Shown here piece after piece: positions 16,237-23,570 of a DNA stretch of 34,120 nt. Within the stretch, counting starts at the first letter, position 1. Every line of letters begins with the position of its first letter. The notes below the pieces were generated by a model that worked only from the letters and a program-made list of their open reading frames with translations, was not told the DNA's origin and ran no database searches. Both the position numbers and the translations under genes were made by a program. Source of the DNA: Candidatus Melainabacteria bacterium (GTDB lineage Bacteria > Cyanobacteriota > Vampirovibrionia > LMEP-6097); NCBI GenBank assembly GCA_018695135.1, contig JABHOV010000069.1:1-34120 (forward strand). Reading direction: 5' to 3'.

Positions 16237-17889
16237 GTGCAATACATGTTCATAGTTCAATTACTCAGCCTGGGCTGCCTTCTAGTATTAATTATCAGTA
16301 ATCCCATTGAAGCCAAGCTCATCAAAGGATCAGAAGCAACTGAAACAATCAAGATTCAGGAAATCAAGGAACTACTCAGTACAACAAAACCAAGACCAGC
16401 AACGGTAGAGAAGCTCGGTGACACCCTTCACAGTGTGCTTTATGAGCTCAAGCCTGACCTGGCTGATCCAGGTTTAAGATACAGCGAAGAGCAAGGCAAG
16501 TATTTTGTTCGAGTAGTACACTGGAATATCTCAAATCTAGATTTTAAATATCTCAGTACTCTATTAGGTAGCAATAGACCTGTTTCGAAACAAAGTTTCG
16601 ATGTACAGGTCGCTCAAAAAAAGGTAGCAACCGCGCAAAATGCGCGTGTTGCCTTTGGAGATAATCTCGACTTTCAAAACAAGTCTAATGAGAATAATTC
16701 ATCTGCTGACCTTGAACTACTTAAAACAACTGACATCTTTATACTTAACGCTGCAGACTGGAAAACAGAACGCTCTGGCTTCAAAAACAATGTAGAGGAA
16801 TTTGCCAATTTGATGCATGGGCACTATGCCTTTGTGCCAGAGTTTATCGAAGCAAGTCCAGATTTCCTCAAAAAAATCCCTCTGGAGAGAATTGAGGCGC
16901 AAGAACAAAAGAAAGAAATCAATCCTTACCTGGCACATCTTGAAACTCAAAAAAACAGCTTCAAGCTTAGTGCTAATTTCAAATCTGATGATTTCAAAGG
17001 CTTGCATGGTAATGCAATTATCTCCAAGTTTCCTATTAGCAGGCTCGGCAAAATCCGTCTGCCAAGCTGCTACGACTGGTTTGAAGAAGAAGGGAAGTAC
17101 CTTCAAGATAGATCGCCAGACAAGCTACGCAAAAAAATCAAAGACAGAGCCGGCGAAGGCTATATCGATGAAATACGTAGAGGAGGTCGTGTCGCACTGA
17201 CGGCAGAAATAATGCTGCCTAACAACCAACCTATACTTGTCATGAGCACCCAACTAGAAAATAGAGCAAGTCCCGAATGCCGCGAGATGCAACTTCATTA
17301 TCTACTGAGTTACATACAAGGATCCAAAAAACCAGTAATACTTGGTGCTGGCTTAAACAACTTTGAAAAGAACTCCGGACCATTTTATCTTGGTAAAGCA
17401 ATCAAGCAGACAGTTACAGACCCGCAAGTACTTGCCAAAAAAGCAATCACCTATCTTAACCCCTTTGCTTTTATTACTAATCTCAGTTCGACAATCATTG
17501 GTGGTTATCGCAAAAAAAACAATCCAACTGTTTCTAACGTACCGATATTCATGAGAAACAGAGCTGCCAAGCTCTTTCGTAATCTTGAAAGATTTGAGTT
17601 TAGTGATGGCAACAAGTTTGACTTTGACGGTATCGAAGAATTTAATTACAGCAACTCAGAGAAGTTACTTGCTAATTCCAATCAACGTGGCAAAAAAGGG
17701 TTCATCACTACATATGAATACAAAAAACTCTTTGGCAAAGCCAAGGTCAAAATCGATTGGATTTTTGTTAAACCATTAGCTGATAGATATAGACCAATTA
17801 ATCCTCGCACTCTTCATGATTTCAATTATCAGTTTGAAGCCTTGCCAATTACTGAGCATAGTCCAGTTTTGCTTGATGTGATGATTTAA
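16237..17889 (+). CDS. Secreted EEP-fold (endonuclease/exonuclease/phosphatase-like) protein, probably catalytically inactive
   Basis: A hydrophobic N-terminal segment (residues 4-24, ending near IEAKL) suggests export; GTG 16237 or ATG 16246 may be the start. The EEP fold is visible through VVHWNISNLD, HGNAIISKFPISRLG, the strand VALTAEIML, MSTQLENRASPECREMQ, PVILGAGLNN, KIDWIFV and ITEHSPVLLDV. Yet the expected catalytic residues look changed: LQE becomes LNA, THLxN becomes TQLEN, GDxN becomes AGLN, and SDH becomes TEH. A long insertion (residues 385-470) lies between late motifs. It is therefore probably a binding or structural protein rather than a nuclease. Two hairpins sit within the coding sequence at 16577-16657. 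Confidence 0.75.
   Translation: MQYMFIVQLLSLGCLLVLIISNPIEAKLIKGSEATETIKIQEIKELLSTTKPRPATVEKLGDTLHSVLYELKPDLADPGLRYSEEQGKYFVRVVHWNISNLDFKYLSTLLGSNRPVSKQSFDVQVAQKKVATAQNARVAFGDNLDFQNKSNENNSSADLELLKTTDIFILNAADWKTERSGFKNNVEEFANLMHGHYAFVPEFIEASPDFLKKIPLERIEAQEQKKEINPYLAHLETQKNSFKLSANFKSDDFKGLHGNAIISKFPISRLGKIRLPSCYDWFEEEGKYLQDRSPDKLRKKIKDRAGEGYIDEIRRGGRVALTAEIMLPNNQPILVMSTQLENRASPECREMQLHYLLSYIQGSKKPVILGAGLNNFEKNSGPFYLGKAIKQTVTDPQVLAKKAITYLNPFAFITNLSSTIIGGYRKKNNPTVSNVPIFMRNRAAKLFRNLERFEFSDGNKFDFDGIEEFNYSNSEKLLANSNQRGKKGFITTYEYKKLFGKAKVKIDWIFVKPLADRYRPINPRTLHDFNYQFEALPITEHSPVLLDVMI
16577..16657. repeat. Two adjacent hairpins within the EEP-fold gene
   Basis: The first (16577-16611) pairs GACCTGT and TCGAAAC with GTTTCGA and ACAGGTC around AAA. 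The second (about 16621-16656) pairs GCAAC and GCGC with GCGC and GTTGC around AAAAT, with AAAG/CTTT at the base. They are in frame and encode a polar linker between the first EEP strand and the next. Confidence 0.7.
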
Positions 17890-17978
17890 CTCATCCTCAT
17901 TGCCAGGAGCACTAAATAAATCTAAAAATCAAGCTATCACAAGGCAAATGACCTGAAAACTGATAGGATCTGGTCTTC

Positions 17979-19508
17979 ATGCGAAAACTATTTAACTTCT
18001 TTGAAAACAAAAATAAAGTCAATTATCAAACCGAAATTCTCTCAGGACTGACAGTTGCCATTGCATTAATCCCTGAAGCTGTTGCTTTTGCATTTATTGC
18101 TGGCTTGTCACCACTTACTGGGCTTTATGCAGCTTTTGTTATGGGTTTAGTCACTGCTATTTTTGGTGGTCGCCCAGGTATGATTTCTGGTGCTACAGGT
18201 GCTGTTGCAGTTATCATTGTGGCACTTGCCAAAAACTACGGAGTTGAATATATTTTTGCTGCTGTTGTACTGGCAGGCATTATGCAAGTACTGGCTGGCT
18301 CATTCAAGCTCGGTAAATTCATGCGCCTAGTACCACATCCGGTCATCTTTGGTTTTGTGAATGGTCTTGCAATAATTATTTTCATGTCGCAAGTAGAGCA
18401 GTTTAAAGATGAATCAGGACAATGGCTAACTGGCAGTCCATTATATATTTTAAGTGCTTTGGTTCTCTTAACCATGTTAATCATTTGGGGTTTGCCTAAG
18501 CTCAGTAAAGCAGTACCAGCTTCGCTTGTAGCTATCTTATTTATTTTCGCATTAACAGCTATACTGGGAATTGAAACCAAAACCGTTGGAGACATTGCTT
18601 CAATCAAAGGTGGATTTCCACCATTTCATATTCCAATGATTCCATTCAAACTTGAAACCTTGATGATTATTTTTCCGTACTCGTTAGTAGTAGCAGGAGT
18701 CGGTTTAATTGAAAGCTTGCTGACACTTAATATCATTGACGAGATCACAGAAACTCGCGGCAATGGTAACAAAGAAGCAATCGCACAGGGTGCTGCCAAT
18801 ATCTGTTCTGGCTTTTTCTCTGGTATGGGTGGCTGCGCGATGTTAGGACAAAGCTTGATTAATATATCTTCAGGGGCAAGAGAAAGAATATCTGGCATAG
18901 TAGCCTCAGTCATGCTCTTAGTCTTCATTATGTTTGGAGCTGACCTAGTAGAACAACTTCCAATCGCCGCTTTGACTGGTTTGATGATCATGGTTGCAAT
19001 TGGGACATTTGAATGGGCAAGTCTCAAGACTTTTACCAGAATGCCAAATTCCGATATCTTGTTAATGATAGTCGTGACCCTGCTAACTGCTGTCTTACAC
19101 AATCTTGCACTTGCTGTTGTGATTGGAGTAATTCTTGCAGCACTCAAGTTCTCCTGGGACCATGCCAAACAAATCAGCACCAACCAATATATTGACGAGG
19201 CTGGAATAAAGCACTATGAACTGCATGGCGCCTTATTTTTTGCTTCAGTGACAGCTTTTTCAAACAAGTTTACTGTAGCAGAAGACCCAGATGAAGTAAT
19301 TATTGATTTTGCACATAGTCGAGTAGTTGACATGTCAGCAATTGAGGCATTGAACAAGATCACCAGCCGTTATCAAAAGCTTGGTAAAAAGGTTCACCTC
19401 AAACATTTGAGTCCAGACTGTCGTCAATTACTAGTAAACGCAGAAGAAATTATTGATGTAAATCTACTTGAAGATCCAACTTACAAACTTGCTGTCGATA
19501 AGATATAA
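17979..19508 (+). CDS. SulP/SLC26-family anion transporter with C-terminal STAS domain
   Basis: This 509-aa inner-membrane transporter has 12-14 hydrophobic segments from about residue 20 to 405. It includes IALIPEAVAFAFIAGLSPLTGLYAAF, the substrate-site region ISGATGAVAVI, and FGFVNGLAIIIF, all characteristic of SulP proteins. The last 100 residues (from HYELHGALFFASV through VIIDFAHSRVVDMSAIEAL) form the STAS domain. SulP members carry sulfate, bicarbonate or dicarboxylates by proton or sodium coupling; the substrate cannot be read from this sequence. The absence of sulfate-assimilation or carboxysome genes nearby leaves it open. The next gene begins 8 bp downstream. Confidence 0.93.
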   Translation: MRKLFNFFENKNKVNYQTEILSGLTVAIALIPEAVAFAFIAGLSPLTGLYAAFVMGLVTAIFGGRPGMISGATGAVAVIIVALAKNYGVEYIFAAVVLAGIMQVLAGSFKLGKFMRLVPHPVIFGFVNGLAIIIFMSQVEQFKDESGQWLTGSPLYILSALVLLTMLIIWGLPKLSKAVPASLVAILFIFALTAILGIETKTVGDIASIKGGFPPFHIPMIPFKLETLMIIFPYSLVVAGVGLIESLLTLNIIDEITETRGNGNKEAIAQGAANICSGFFSGMGGCAMLGQSLINISSGARERISGIVASVMLLVFIMFGADLVEQLPIAALTGLMIMVAIGTFEWASLKTFTRMPNSDILLMIVVTLLTAVLHNLALAVVIGVILAALKFSWDHAKQISTNQYIDEAGIKHYELHGALFFASVTAFSNKFTVAEDPDEVIIDFAHSRVVDMSAIEALNKITSRYQKLGKKVHLKHLSPDCRQLLVNAEEIIDVNLLEDPTYKLAVDKI

Positions 19509-19516
19509 TCGAAGAT

Positions 19517-19807
19517 ATGAAAATCTATACAATTGCTATTCTCAAAGCCAAAGATGGTAGTCAAGAACAAATGATTAGTAGCCTCACCAAATTAGCTCAG
19601 GCAAGCAGATCAGAACAGGGCTCTCTAGACTATGGCTTCTACCAAAGCCAAGAAGATCCCAATACAATTATTTCTTTTGAAGAATGGCAAGATCCTGAAG
19701 CTGAAGCTGCACACTGGCAAACGCCTCACCTGCAAGCTGCGCTCACAGAACTTGAACCAATCTTGGCTGAAGCACCAGTTATTTACAAAGGTCCAAAAAT
19801 AATTTAA
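19517..19807 (+). CDS. Antibiotic biosynthesis monooxygenase (ABM/YgiN-like) domain protein
   Basis: This 96-aa protein has the ABM ferredoxin-like fold pattern: a first strand IYTIAILKAKDGSQEQM, a helix, then SRSEQGSLDYGFYQSQEDPNTIISFEEWQDPEAEAAHWQTPHLQ, which closely follows the family sequence ExGxxxYxxxxxxxxPxxxxxxExWxxxxAxxxHxxxxH. Such proteins are small cofactor-free monooxygenases or quinol-handling enzymes. It lies 8 bp after the SulP gene and overlaps the next gene by one base, so all three are probably one transcript. The substrate is unknown. Confidence 0.88.
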   Translation: MKIYTIAILKAKDGSQEQMISSLTKLAQASRSEQGSLDYGFYQSQEDPNTIISFEEWQDPEAEAAHWQTPHLQAALTELEPILAEAPVIYKGPKII

Positions 19808-20079
19808 TGTCAAAAGCCAAACACAAAACAGTTCCCAAAGAACTCAAAAAAGAAATGGCTTGGATAGAGGCGCAAGGAGCCAAATTGGTTTTGGGAATTT
19901 GCGAATGCACCAGACACAAATTTGCACCTGGAAATATCCGCCTGCTTCGTAAGGAAGATGCTGGAATCAAATCAGTAGGCTATACCGGCAATGGCATAAT
20001 TAACTTTTTTATTGTTTGCAAAAACGATGAGATCTATCAAATTATGATTGAGAGATATGGTAAGCCGCACTATAACTAG
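19807..20079 (+). CDS. Small hypothetical protein, 90 aa
   Basis: The start overlaps the stop of the ABM gene by one base (TAATG), which supports translation by coupling. It is basic, has no signal peptide or membrane segment, and contains ICECTRH, a cysteine pair with a nearby histidine, and a C-terminal strand-rich half. I do not recognise a family. It converges with the isoaspartyl peptidase gene, 2 bp apart. Confidence 0.7.
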   Translation: MSKAKHKTVPKELKKEMAWIEAQGAKLVLGICECTRHKFAPGNIRLLRKEDAGIKSVGYTGNGIINFFIVCKNDEIYQIMIERYGKPHYN

Positions 20080-20081
20080 AC

Positions 20082-20957
20082 TTAGCCGTTAATTACTACC
20101 GAATTCTTTTCATTCAAAAAACTCTTGAGCTCTTTACCATCATACATAGCAAACAAAACTCTAGTGTCGTGTCCGTTACCAACAACCATATTGCCGTGTT
20201 TATCGATACTAATTAAACCCATTAATACTTTTTGAGACTTCGCTCTTTTCATTATTTTTTCAACAGCGTCAGTTAAATCAACACCATCTTCAACTCTAGT
20301 TGCAATTTTGGCAGCAACTGCATTGTCAACAATCTGTTCTCCCTTGCCGGTGCAAGAAACGCCACAAAACTTAGAAGCATAAGTACCAGCAACGGTAGCA
20401 CTGTCAGAGACTCTACCTGGAGTTTCATAGCCAATCCCACCGGTTGAAGTTCCCACACAAATTATACCTGACGCTTCTAAAGCAACAACACCAACAGTAC
20501 CAGTTTCACCTTGCAACTTTGCGACGTGCTCTTGCATTCGATGGGGCGCAATAGGATCGAAATGAGGATATTTTTTACGTCGGGCATATTCTGTAGCCTG
20601 ATCACCACTCAAAACATGATGGCGTCCTTTTGCTAATGTATTTGCAATATCAATAGGGTGCTGAACATTTCTAATATTAATCACTCCCGAGAACTTACCA
20701 TTACTAGAGTCCATAATGGCAGCTGACATTCTTACCTCAGTATCTTTTTGTAAACGAGATCCGTAACCAGCATTAAAAATAGGATCATCTTCTAGTAATC
20801 TAATTCCATGCAAAACAGCAGCTCTTGCACCTAATTCAAGCAAAACTTTGTAAGTTTCTTGAATTATAGACCTTAATGATTCATCATATTGTTCAAAGGT
20901 GAAATGAGGGCTCTCAACAAGTCCAGCACCACCATGAATTATTAATTTTGCTTTCAA
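20082..20957 (-). CDS. iaaA: Isoaspartyl peptidase / type III L-asparaginase
   Basis: This Ntn-hydrolase is made as a precursor that cuts itself before a threonine. The N-terminus KLIIHGGAG, the segment FNAGYGSRLQKDTEVRMSAAIMD and the autocleavage site GETGTVGVVAL with nucleophile T154 are all as expected. STGGIGYETPGRVSDSATVAGTYAS supplies the substrate-binding residues. It hydrolyses isoaspartyl dipeptides or asparagine, and in cyanobacteria handles cyanophycin-derived dipeptides; that link is knowledge of the family, not seen here. The start is a TTG with AGGAG 7 bp upstream. The linker before T154 is fairly short, giving 291 aa. Confidence 0.92.
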   Translation of the reverse strand: MKAKLIIHGGAGLVESPHFTFEQYDESLRSIIQETYKVLLELGARAAVLHGIRLLEDDPIFNAGYGSRLQKDTEVRMSAAIMDSSNGKFSGVINIRNVQHPIDIANTLAKGRHHVLSGDQATEYARRKKYPHFDPIAPHRMQEHVAKLQGETGTVGVVALEASGIICVGTSTGGIGYETPGRVSDSATVAGTYASKFCGVSCTGKGEQIVDNAVAAKIATRVEDGVDLTDAVEKIMKRAKSQKVLMGLISIDKHGNMVVGNGHDTRVLFAMYDGKELKSFLNEKNSVVING

Positions 20958-21020
20958 TAAATCACTCCTACCTAGTATTATAGTCCCTGCTTATCTAACA
21001 GAATACCTCAGATCGGCGAC

Positions 21021-21938
21021 GTGATCTTTGGCGAAATTATTCAAATTGGTGAACACATGAACTTAGAAAATAAATCAGGCAGAATTCATATGTTTCACAA
21101 TGGTTCTAAAAGTATTTTTGTGTTTGGCAATAGATACGCGCCAGACTGTTTTGAAGCAGTAGTACCAAATCATGCAGTTGAAGAAGTTGATTTATTAAAC
21201 AGGTCAGGAATGGTCGGCACTGTGAATAGTAAAAATACTCGTGTCAAAGATCCAACCAAAGTCAAAGTGCTCGGTTATGTCTGTGATGAAGAAGGTAAAT
21301 TGATTAACACAATTGACTATCCTTTGATCAAACTCAAAACCGAAGATAAAAAATCCCCTCGTTCTAAATTAATATTGGTTTGCGGCACAGCAATGAATTC
21401 TGGTAAAAGCATGGCTGCGACCGCTTGTTGTTGGGCACTAACTTCATTGGGACACAAAGTCAGCGCATCAAAAGTAACTGGTACTGCAAGTTTGCAAGAC
21501 ATTCTCAACATGGAAGATGCTGGCGCAGAACACTTTGCTGACTTCACCTTTTTAGGGCATCCTTCTACTTATCTCCTTGAAGAGAAATCTGTTCTTGACA
21601 TCTTCAATAAACTAGACTTGAAATATGCTAATAATCCACAAAATTATTGGATAGTCGAATTGGCTGATGGTATTAATCAAAGAGAGACAGCATACTTGCT
21701 CAACCATGAAGAGGTGAGATCAAGAATTCACAAATTGATTTTTTGCTCTTACGATGCATTTGGAGCCATTGGAGGACTCCAAGTCCTAAAAGACAAATTC
21801 AAACTGAAACCAGATGCAATCTCCGGAGTATGCACCAGTTCTCCATTACATCTCAAAGAACTTGCAGAATATACAAGTATCCCTGTCTTTAATAGTTTTG
21901 ATAAACATTTAGACCAGCTGAAAGCGATTTTGCTTTAA
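21021..21938 (+). CDS. P-loop NTPase of the DUF1611/MobB-like type
   Basis: The N-terminal 110 residues form a beta-rich domain (GEIIQIGEHMNLENKSGR, FVFGNRYAPDCFEA). The C-terminal part starts with a Walker A motif, VCGTAMNSGKSMAA, followed by ALTSLGHKVSASKVTGTASLQDI and DAGAEHFADFTFLGHPSTYLL, a pattern I associate with DUF1611/MobB-like NTPases. Such proteins may act as ATP-dependent acyl or amino-acid-modifying enzymes; the role is not known here. GTG at 21021 is the ORF-track start, and conservation of GEHMNLE suggests the upstream start rather than the ATG at 21057. It is divergent from iaaA with a 63-bp gap, so the two may be co-regulated. Confidence 0.7.
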   Translation: MIFGEIIQIGEHMNLENKSGRIHMFHNGSKSIFVFGNRYAPDCFEAVVPNHAVEEVDLLNRSGMVGTVNSKNTRVKDPTKVKVLGYVCDEEGKLINTIDYPLIKLKTEDKKSPRSKLILVCGTAMNSGKSMAATACCWALTSLGHKVSASKVTGTASLQDILNMEDAGAEHFADFTFLGHPSTYLLEEKSVLDIFNKLDLKYANNPQNYWIVELADGINQRETAYLLNHEEVRSRIHKLIFCSYDAFGAIGGLQVLKDKFKLKPDAISGVCTSSPLHLKELAEYTSIPVFNSFDKHLDQLKAILL

Positions 21939-21980
21939 ACCTCCTCAGATATTCAATCATTCACTAGACCTGTTTCAAAA

Positions 21981-22016
21981 AAAGAGCCAGCTCAGATTGC
22001 TCCAAACTAGCTCTTT
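21981..22016. terminator. Bidirectional terminator between the P-loop gene and the Cys-rich peptide gene
   Basis: AAAGAGCCAG (21981-21990) pairs with CTAGCTCTTT (22007-22016), with one mismatch (or a G-U wobble in the minus-strand RNA). On the minus strand it is followed by a run of seven T, ideal for ending the Cys-rich peptide transcript. It may also serve the convergent gene upstream. Confidence 0.7.
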
Positions 22017-22065
22017 ATTAATCAACTGACTACTGCAAGACAAGATTCAAGTAGCAGCTGTGGAT

Positions 22066-22188
22066 TTAACCACAAGTACAAGACCCGCAAGTGCAAAGTC
22101 CACAAGCACAAGCTGCAGCATATGCAGCACTGGCCCCGCTTGCAAGAACTGCAATAACAAATGCGAATTTAGTTATTAGATTTTTCAT
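22066..22188 (-). CDS. 40-aa exported cysteine-repeat (metallothionein-like) peptide
   Basis: This gene is too short for the ORF track. AAAGGAG sits 9 bp before the ATG at 22186-22188. The product has a classic signal peptide (basic MKNLITK, hydrophobic core, SAAYA cleavage site) and a mature tail of about 16 residues containing CACGLCTCGSCTCG. That is three tandem CxCGx units with six cysteines and no aromatic or charged residues. This composition suggests soft-metal binding (Cu, Zn, Cd or Hg) outside the cytoplasm, by analogy with metallothioneins; a modified peptide is the alternative. A T-rich hairpin terminator follows. Its promoter has the long spacer and dyad of MerR-activated promoters and the MerR gene is divergent. 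I know of no named family for it. Confidence 0.8.
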   Translation of the reverse strand: MKNLITKFAFVIAVLASGASAAYAAACACGLCTCGSCTCG

Positions 22189-22210
22189 TGTTAATTTCTC
22201 CTTTAATGCT

Positions 22211-22242
22211 ATTATTCACTCTAAAGTCGACTTGAGAGTCAA
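22211..22242 (-). promoter_or_regulatory. MerR-type promoter/operator of the Cys-repeat peptide gene
   Basis: On the minus strand, -35 TTGACT (22237-22242) and -10 AATAAT (22211-22216) are separated by 20 bp (19 with GAATAA as -10). This over-long spacing is typical of promoters activated by MerR proteins through DNA untwisting. The 22-bp dyad ACTCTAAAGTCGACTTGAGAGT (22218-22239) fills the spacer with a single mismatched pair. The leader before the peptide start would be only about 16 nt. Confidence 0.8.
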
Positions 22243-22268
22243 CACTTTTGGGTCAGAAATTTCAAAAA

Positions 22269-22697
22269 ATGTCTAAAAATGAGCCGAACTACCTACAAAT
22301 AGGTGAATTATCAAAGCAAACTGGCGTGGCCGTCAGTGCCATTCGTTATTACCAAGAAATTGATTTACTTGAACCAAGTTTTTGTAATGATTCCAAATAT
22401 CGTTTTTACGTAGCAAGTGATGTTGCCTTGGTTAATTTCATTCAAAAATCCAAGAGACTAGGTTTTAGTTTAGAAGAAATCAAATCTATCTTAAAAGAAA
22501 GAGATGAAGGACGCTCACCCTGTCCCAAAGTAAGACTTCTAGCCAAGCACAAAATTGCTGAGCTTCAAAAGAAAACAGCAGAACTTAAAAAACTTGAAGA
22601 AGAATTAAATGATTATATCCTTGAAGCAAGTTCAGAGCTTGAATCTGGATCCAATGACTCAAAGATTTGTGGGCTAATTGATAAAGCAAAGGACTAA
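22269..22697 (+). CDS. MerR-family regulator, probably metal-sensing
   Basis: The ORF track starts at a TTG (22248); ATG 22269 gives 142 aa starting MSKNEPNYLQIGELSKQTGV and fits the family better. An N-terminal winged helix-turn-helix (IGELSKQTGVAVSAIRYYQEIDLLEP) is followed by the second-helix region GFSLEEIKSIL, then a long dimer helix. Cysteines are at 39, 85 (RSPCPK) and 134 (KICGLI). The last two align by eye with the first and last metal ligands of mercury or zinc/cadmium sensors (THC and CPLI), but the middle cysteine of MerR is absent. The operator-promoter for the divergent Cys-repeat peptide lies directly upstream, so that peptide is the likely target. Confidence 0.9.
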   Translation: MSKNEPNYLQIGELSKQTGVAVSAIRYYQEIDLLEPSFCNDSKYRFYVASDVALVNFIQKSKRLGFSLEEIKSILKERDEGRSPCPKVRLLAKHKIAELQKKTAELKKLEEELNDYILEASSELESGSNDSKICGLIDKAKD

Positions 22698-22702
22698 AGA
22701 CA

Positions 22703-23560
22703 ATGAATCCCAAAATCGCTTTAATACACCACAGAGGACTTCACAACTTCAATCGTAATTCACAAAACAGCTTTGTAGCTGATTTAACAAGCCTGGCAGA
22801 AAACGGTCTAGCCGCCTTAACAAGAGCGGCTCAAGATCCAGATGCAATGGGCATGGAGTTTGACGTGCAGCTCTGCAAAGAAACAAATCAAGATCCAGAT
22901 ACTGCTTTTTGTGTTTTTCATGATGATAAATTATCTCAGGTCAATGGAGACGAGTCTAGCCTCGTTAGCAAACTGAGTTTAGCAGAGCTAAGTCAAGCAA
23001 CTGCAGCAACTACTAATCCAAGATTCTTTGATGATAATCAAGCAATGGCAACCGTACCAAGTTTCAAGGACTTGATGCTAGCTCTGTGTGATTACAGCGG
23101 CACCCTCTCTATTGAATTAAAGACAGAGCTTGATGATGTTTCTGAATATATTCAAAAATTCAAGACACAAGTTATTCACATACCTGATTCTGCCACTGTG
23201 ATTTTTCACAGCTTCAGTATCACTCTTCTAGATGGTCTCTACAAAGCTATTCTAGAAGCATACCCTCAAGCCAAACTTGCCTGCAATTTTGCAAACTTGA
23301 CAGACTTACAAAGACTCCAAAATGATTTCCCTGAATTATTTAAACAGATTGATTACCTTTATCCAGACTTCAAATGCATCCAAGCAGGCTCTGACAGCCG
23401 CCAATCAATACTCCAACTTGCCAAGCAAGAATCTAAACAACTTATTCCTTGGACCGTTAATGACAAAAACAGCTTGCGAGAATTGATAGATATCAATAAA
23501 ACAGATCCAGGGCGAGTAGTAGCGTTTATTAGTGATAATCCCGGCTTAAGAACAGCTTAA
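22703..23560 (+). CDS. Glycerophosphodiester phosphodiesterase family protein
   Basis: This 285-aa TIM-barrel enzyme cleaves glycerophosphodiesters to glycerol-3-phosphate and an alcohol. Visible motifs are IHHRG (strand 1), QNS in place of the usual ENT, MEFDVQL, CVFHDD (catalytic His-Asp), LSIELKT, LIPWTVND and a terminal ISDNPG. All fit the GDPD fold. No signal peptide is seen, so it acts in the cytoplasm. It begins 5 bp after the MerR gene and could be co-transcribed with it, though no metal link is obvious. Confidence 0.85.
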   Translation: MNPKIALIHHRGLHNFNRNSQNSFVADLTSLAENGLAALTRAAQDPDAMGMEFDVQLCKETNQDPDTAFCVFHDDKLSQVNGDESSLVSKLSLAELSQATAATTNPRFFDDNQAMATVPSFKDLMLALCDYSGTLSIELKTELDDVSEYIQKFKTQVIHIPDSATVIFHSFSITLLDGLYKAILEAYPQAKLACNFANLTDLQRLQNDFPELFKQIDYLYPDFKCIQAGSDSRQSILQLAKQESKQLIPWTVNDKNSLRELIDINKTDPGRVVAFISDNPGLRTA

Positions 23561-23570
23561 CAGTACATTA

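Noticed and set aside
18626-19183. 185-aa minus-strand ORF opposite the SulP gene
   Set aside because: Antisense shadow of a clearly recognised transporter; composition is not protein-like and it lacks a ribosome-binding site.
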